From Actinomycetota bacterium (GTDB lineage: Bacteria; Actinomycetota; Acidimicrobiia; Acidimicrobiales; Microtrichaceae): a DNA stretch of 32,368 nt. Location of the stretch: contig CAUJEC010000231.1 of the NCBI GenBank assembly GCA_963169245.1, forward strand, positions 1 to 32,368. The letters run 5' to 3'. The translations under genes and the position numbers were made by a program. Numbering within the stretch: position 1 is the first letter of the stretch; every line of letters starts with the position of its first letter. The notes under the pieces are model-generated. The model saw only the letters and a list, made by a program, of their open reading frames with translations, made no database searches and was not told the DNA's origin. Below are positions 32,338-32,368 of the stretch, piece after piece.

Positions 32338-32368
32338 TCAACGGGCGATCTCAACCCGGTCCACCGCC
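32338..32368 (-). CDS. Possible 3' end of a gene entering from the right
   Basis: On the minus strand the window edge opens a frame reading AVDRVEIAR followed by TGA at 32340. Nine codons cannot identify a protein, but the composition looks coding and a convergent gene would fit the layout. The rest of the gene lies outside the window. Confidence 0.3.
   Translation of the reverse strand, partial: AVDRVEIAR

Overview
The window comes from a high-GC (roughly 60%) bacterium that is almost certainly an actinobacterium. The evidence is a division and cell-wall (dcw) cluster with ftsZ, sepF and divIVA but no ftsA, a MurE with the meso-diaminopimelate signature, a proteasome activator of the Bpa/PafE family, a histone-tailed DksA-like protein beside divIVA and lspA, and GTG and TTG starts. 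A deep-branching class such as Acidimicrobiia is my guess from the overall look; the sequence does not prove it.

Layout from left to right. At 1-3843, all on the minus strand, are a truncated MMPL/RND membrane transporter, a nitroreductase and a protein I do not recognise. At 3997-9508, also minus, are dnaE (replicative polymerase), bpa (proteasome activator) and a phosphodiesterase-superfamily protein. A plus-strand Rrf2 regulator at 9585-10049 converges on the next block. From 10035 to 30389 everything is minus strand. In transcription order this is mraZ-rsmH-ftsL-ftsI-murE-mraY-ftsW-murG-murC-murB-ftsQ, joined by short overlaps, then ftsZ, pgeF, sepF, yggT, divIVA, the DksA-like gene, lspA and rluD. 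At the right end are a lipoate-ligase-like gene with a possible small downstream gene (minus), a Nudix hydrolase (plus), and perhaps the last codons of another minus-strand gene.

The long block is one functional programme. MurB, MurC and MurE act in the cytoplasm on the peptidoglycan precursor, MraY and MurG build lipid I and lipid II, and FtsW with FtsI polymerises and cross-links at the septum. FtsQ and FtsL hold that machine together, FtsZ with SepF forms the ring, and DivIVA marks poles and septa. MraZ probably controls the promoter. LspA and RluD are housekeeping genes that commonly sit next to divIVA in actinobacteria.

I do not see a wholly new multi-gene system; most of the window is a recognisable, conserved locus. 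The best leads are the absence of murD and murF from an otherwise gapless cluster, a possible 60-residue protein overlapping the lipoate-ligase gene, a TGG-box array with 10-bp spacing upstream of mraZ, a histone-H1-like DksA protein that has lost its zinc ligands, and 15-bp in-frame repeats before the nitroreductase that look like a pentapeptide-repeat relic.
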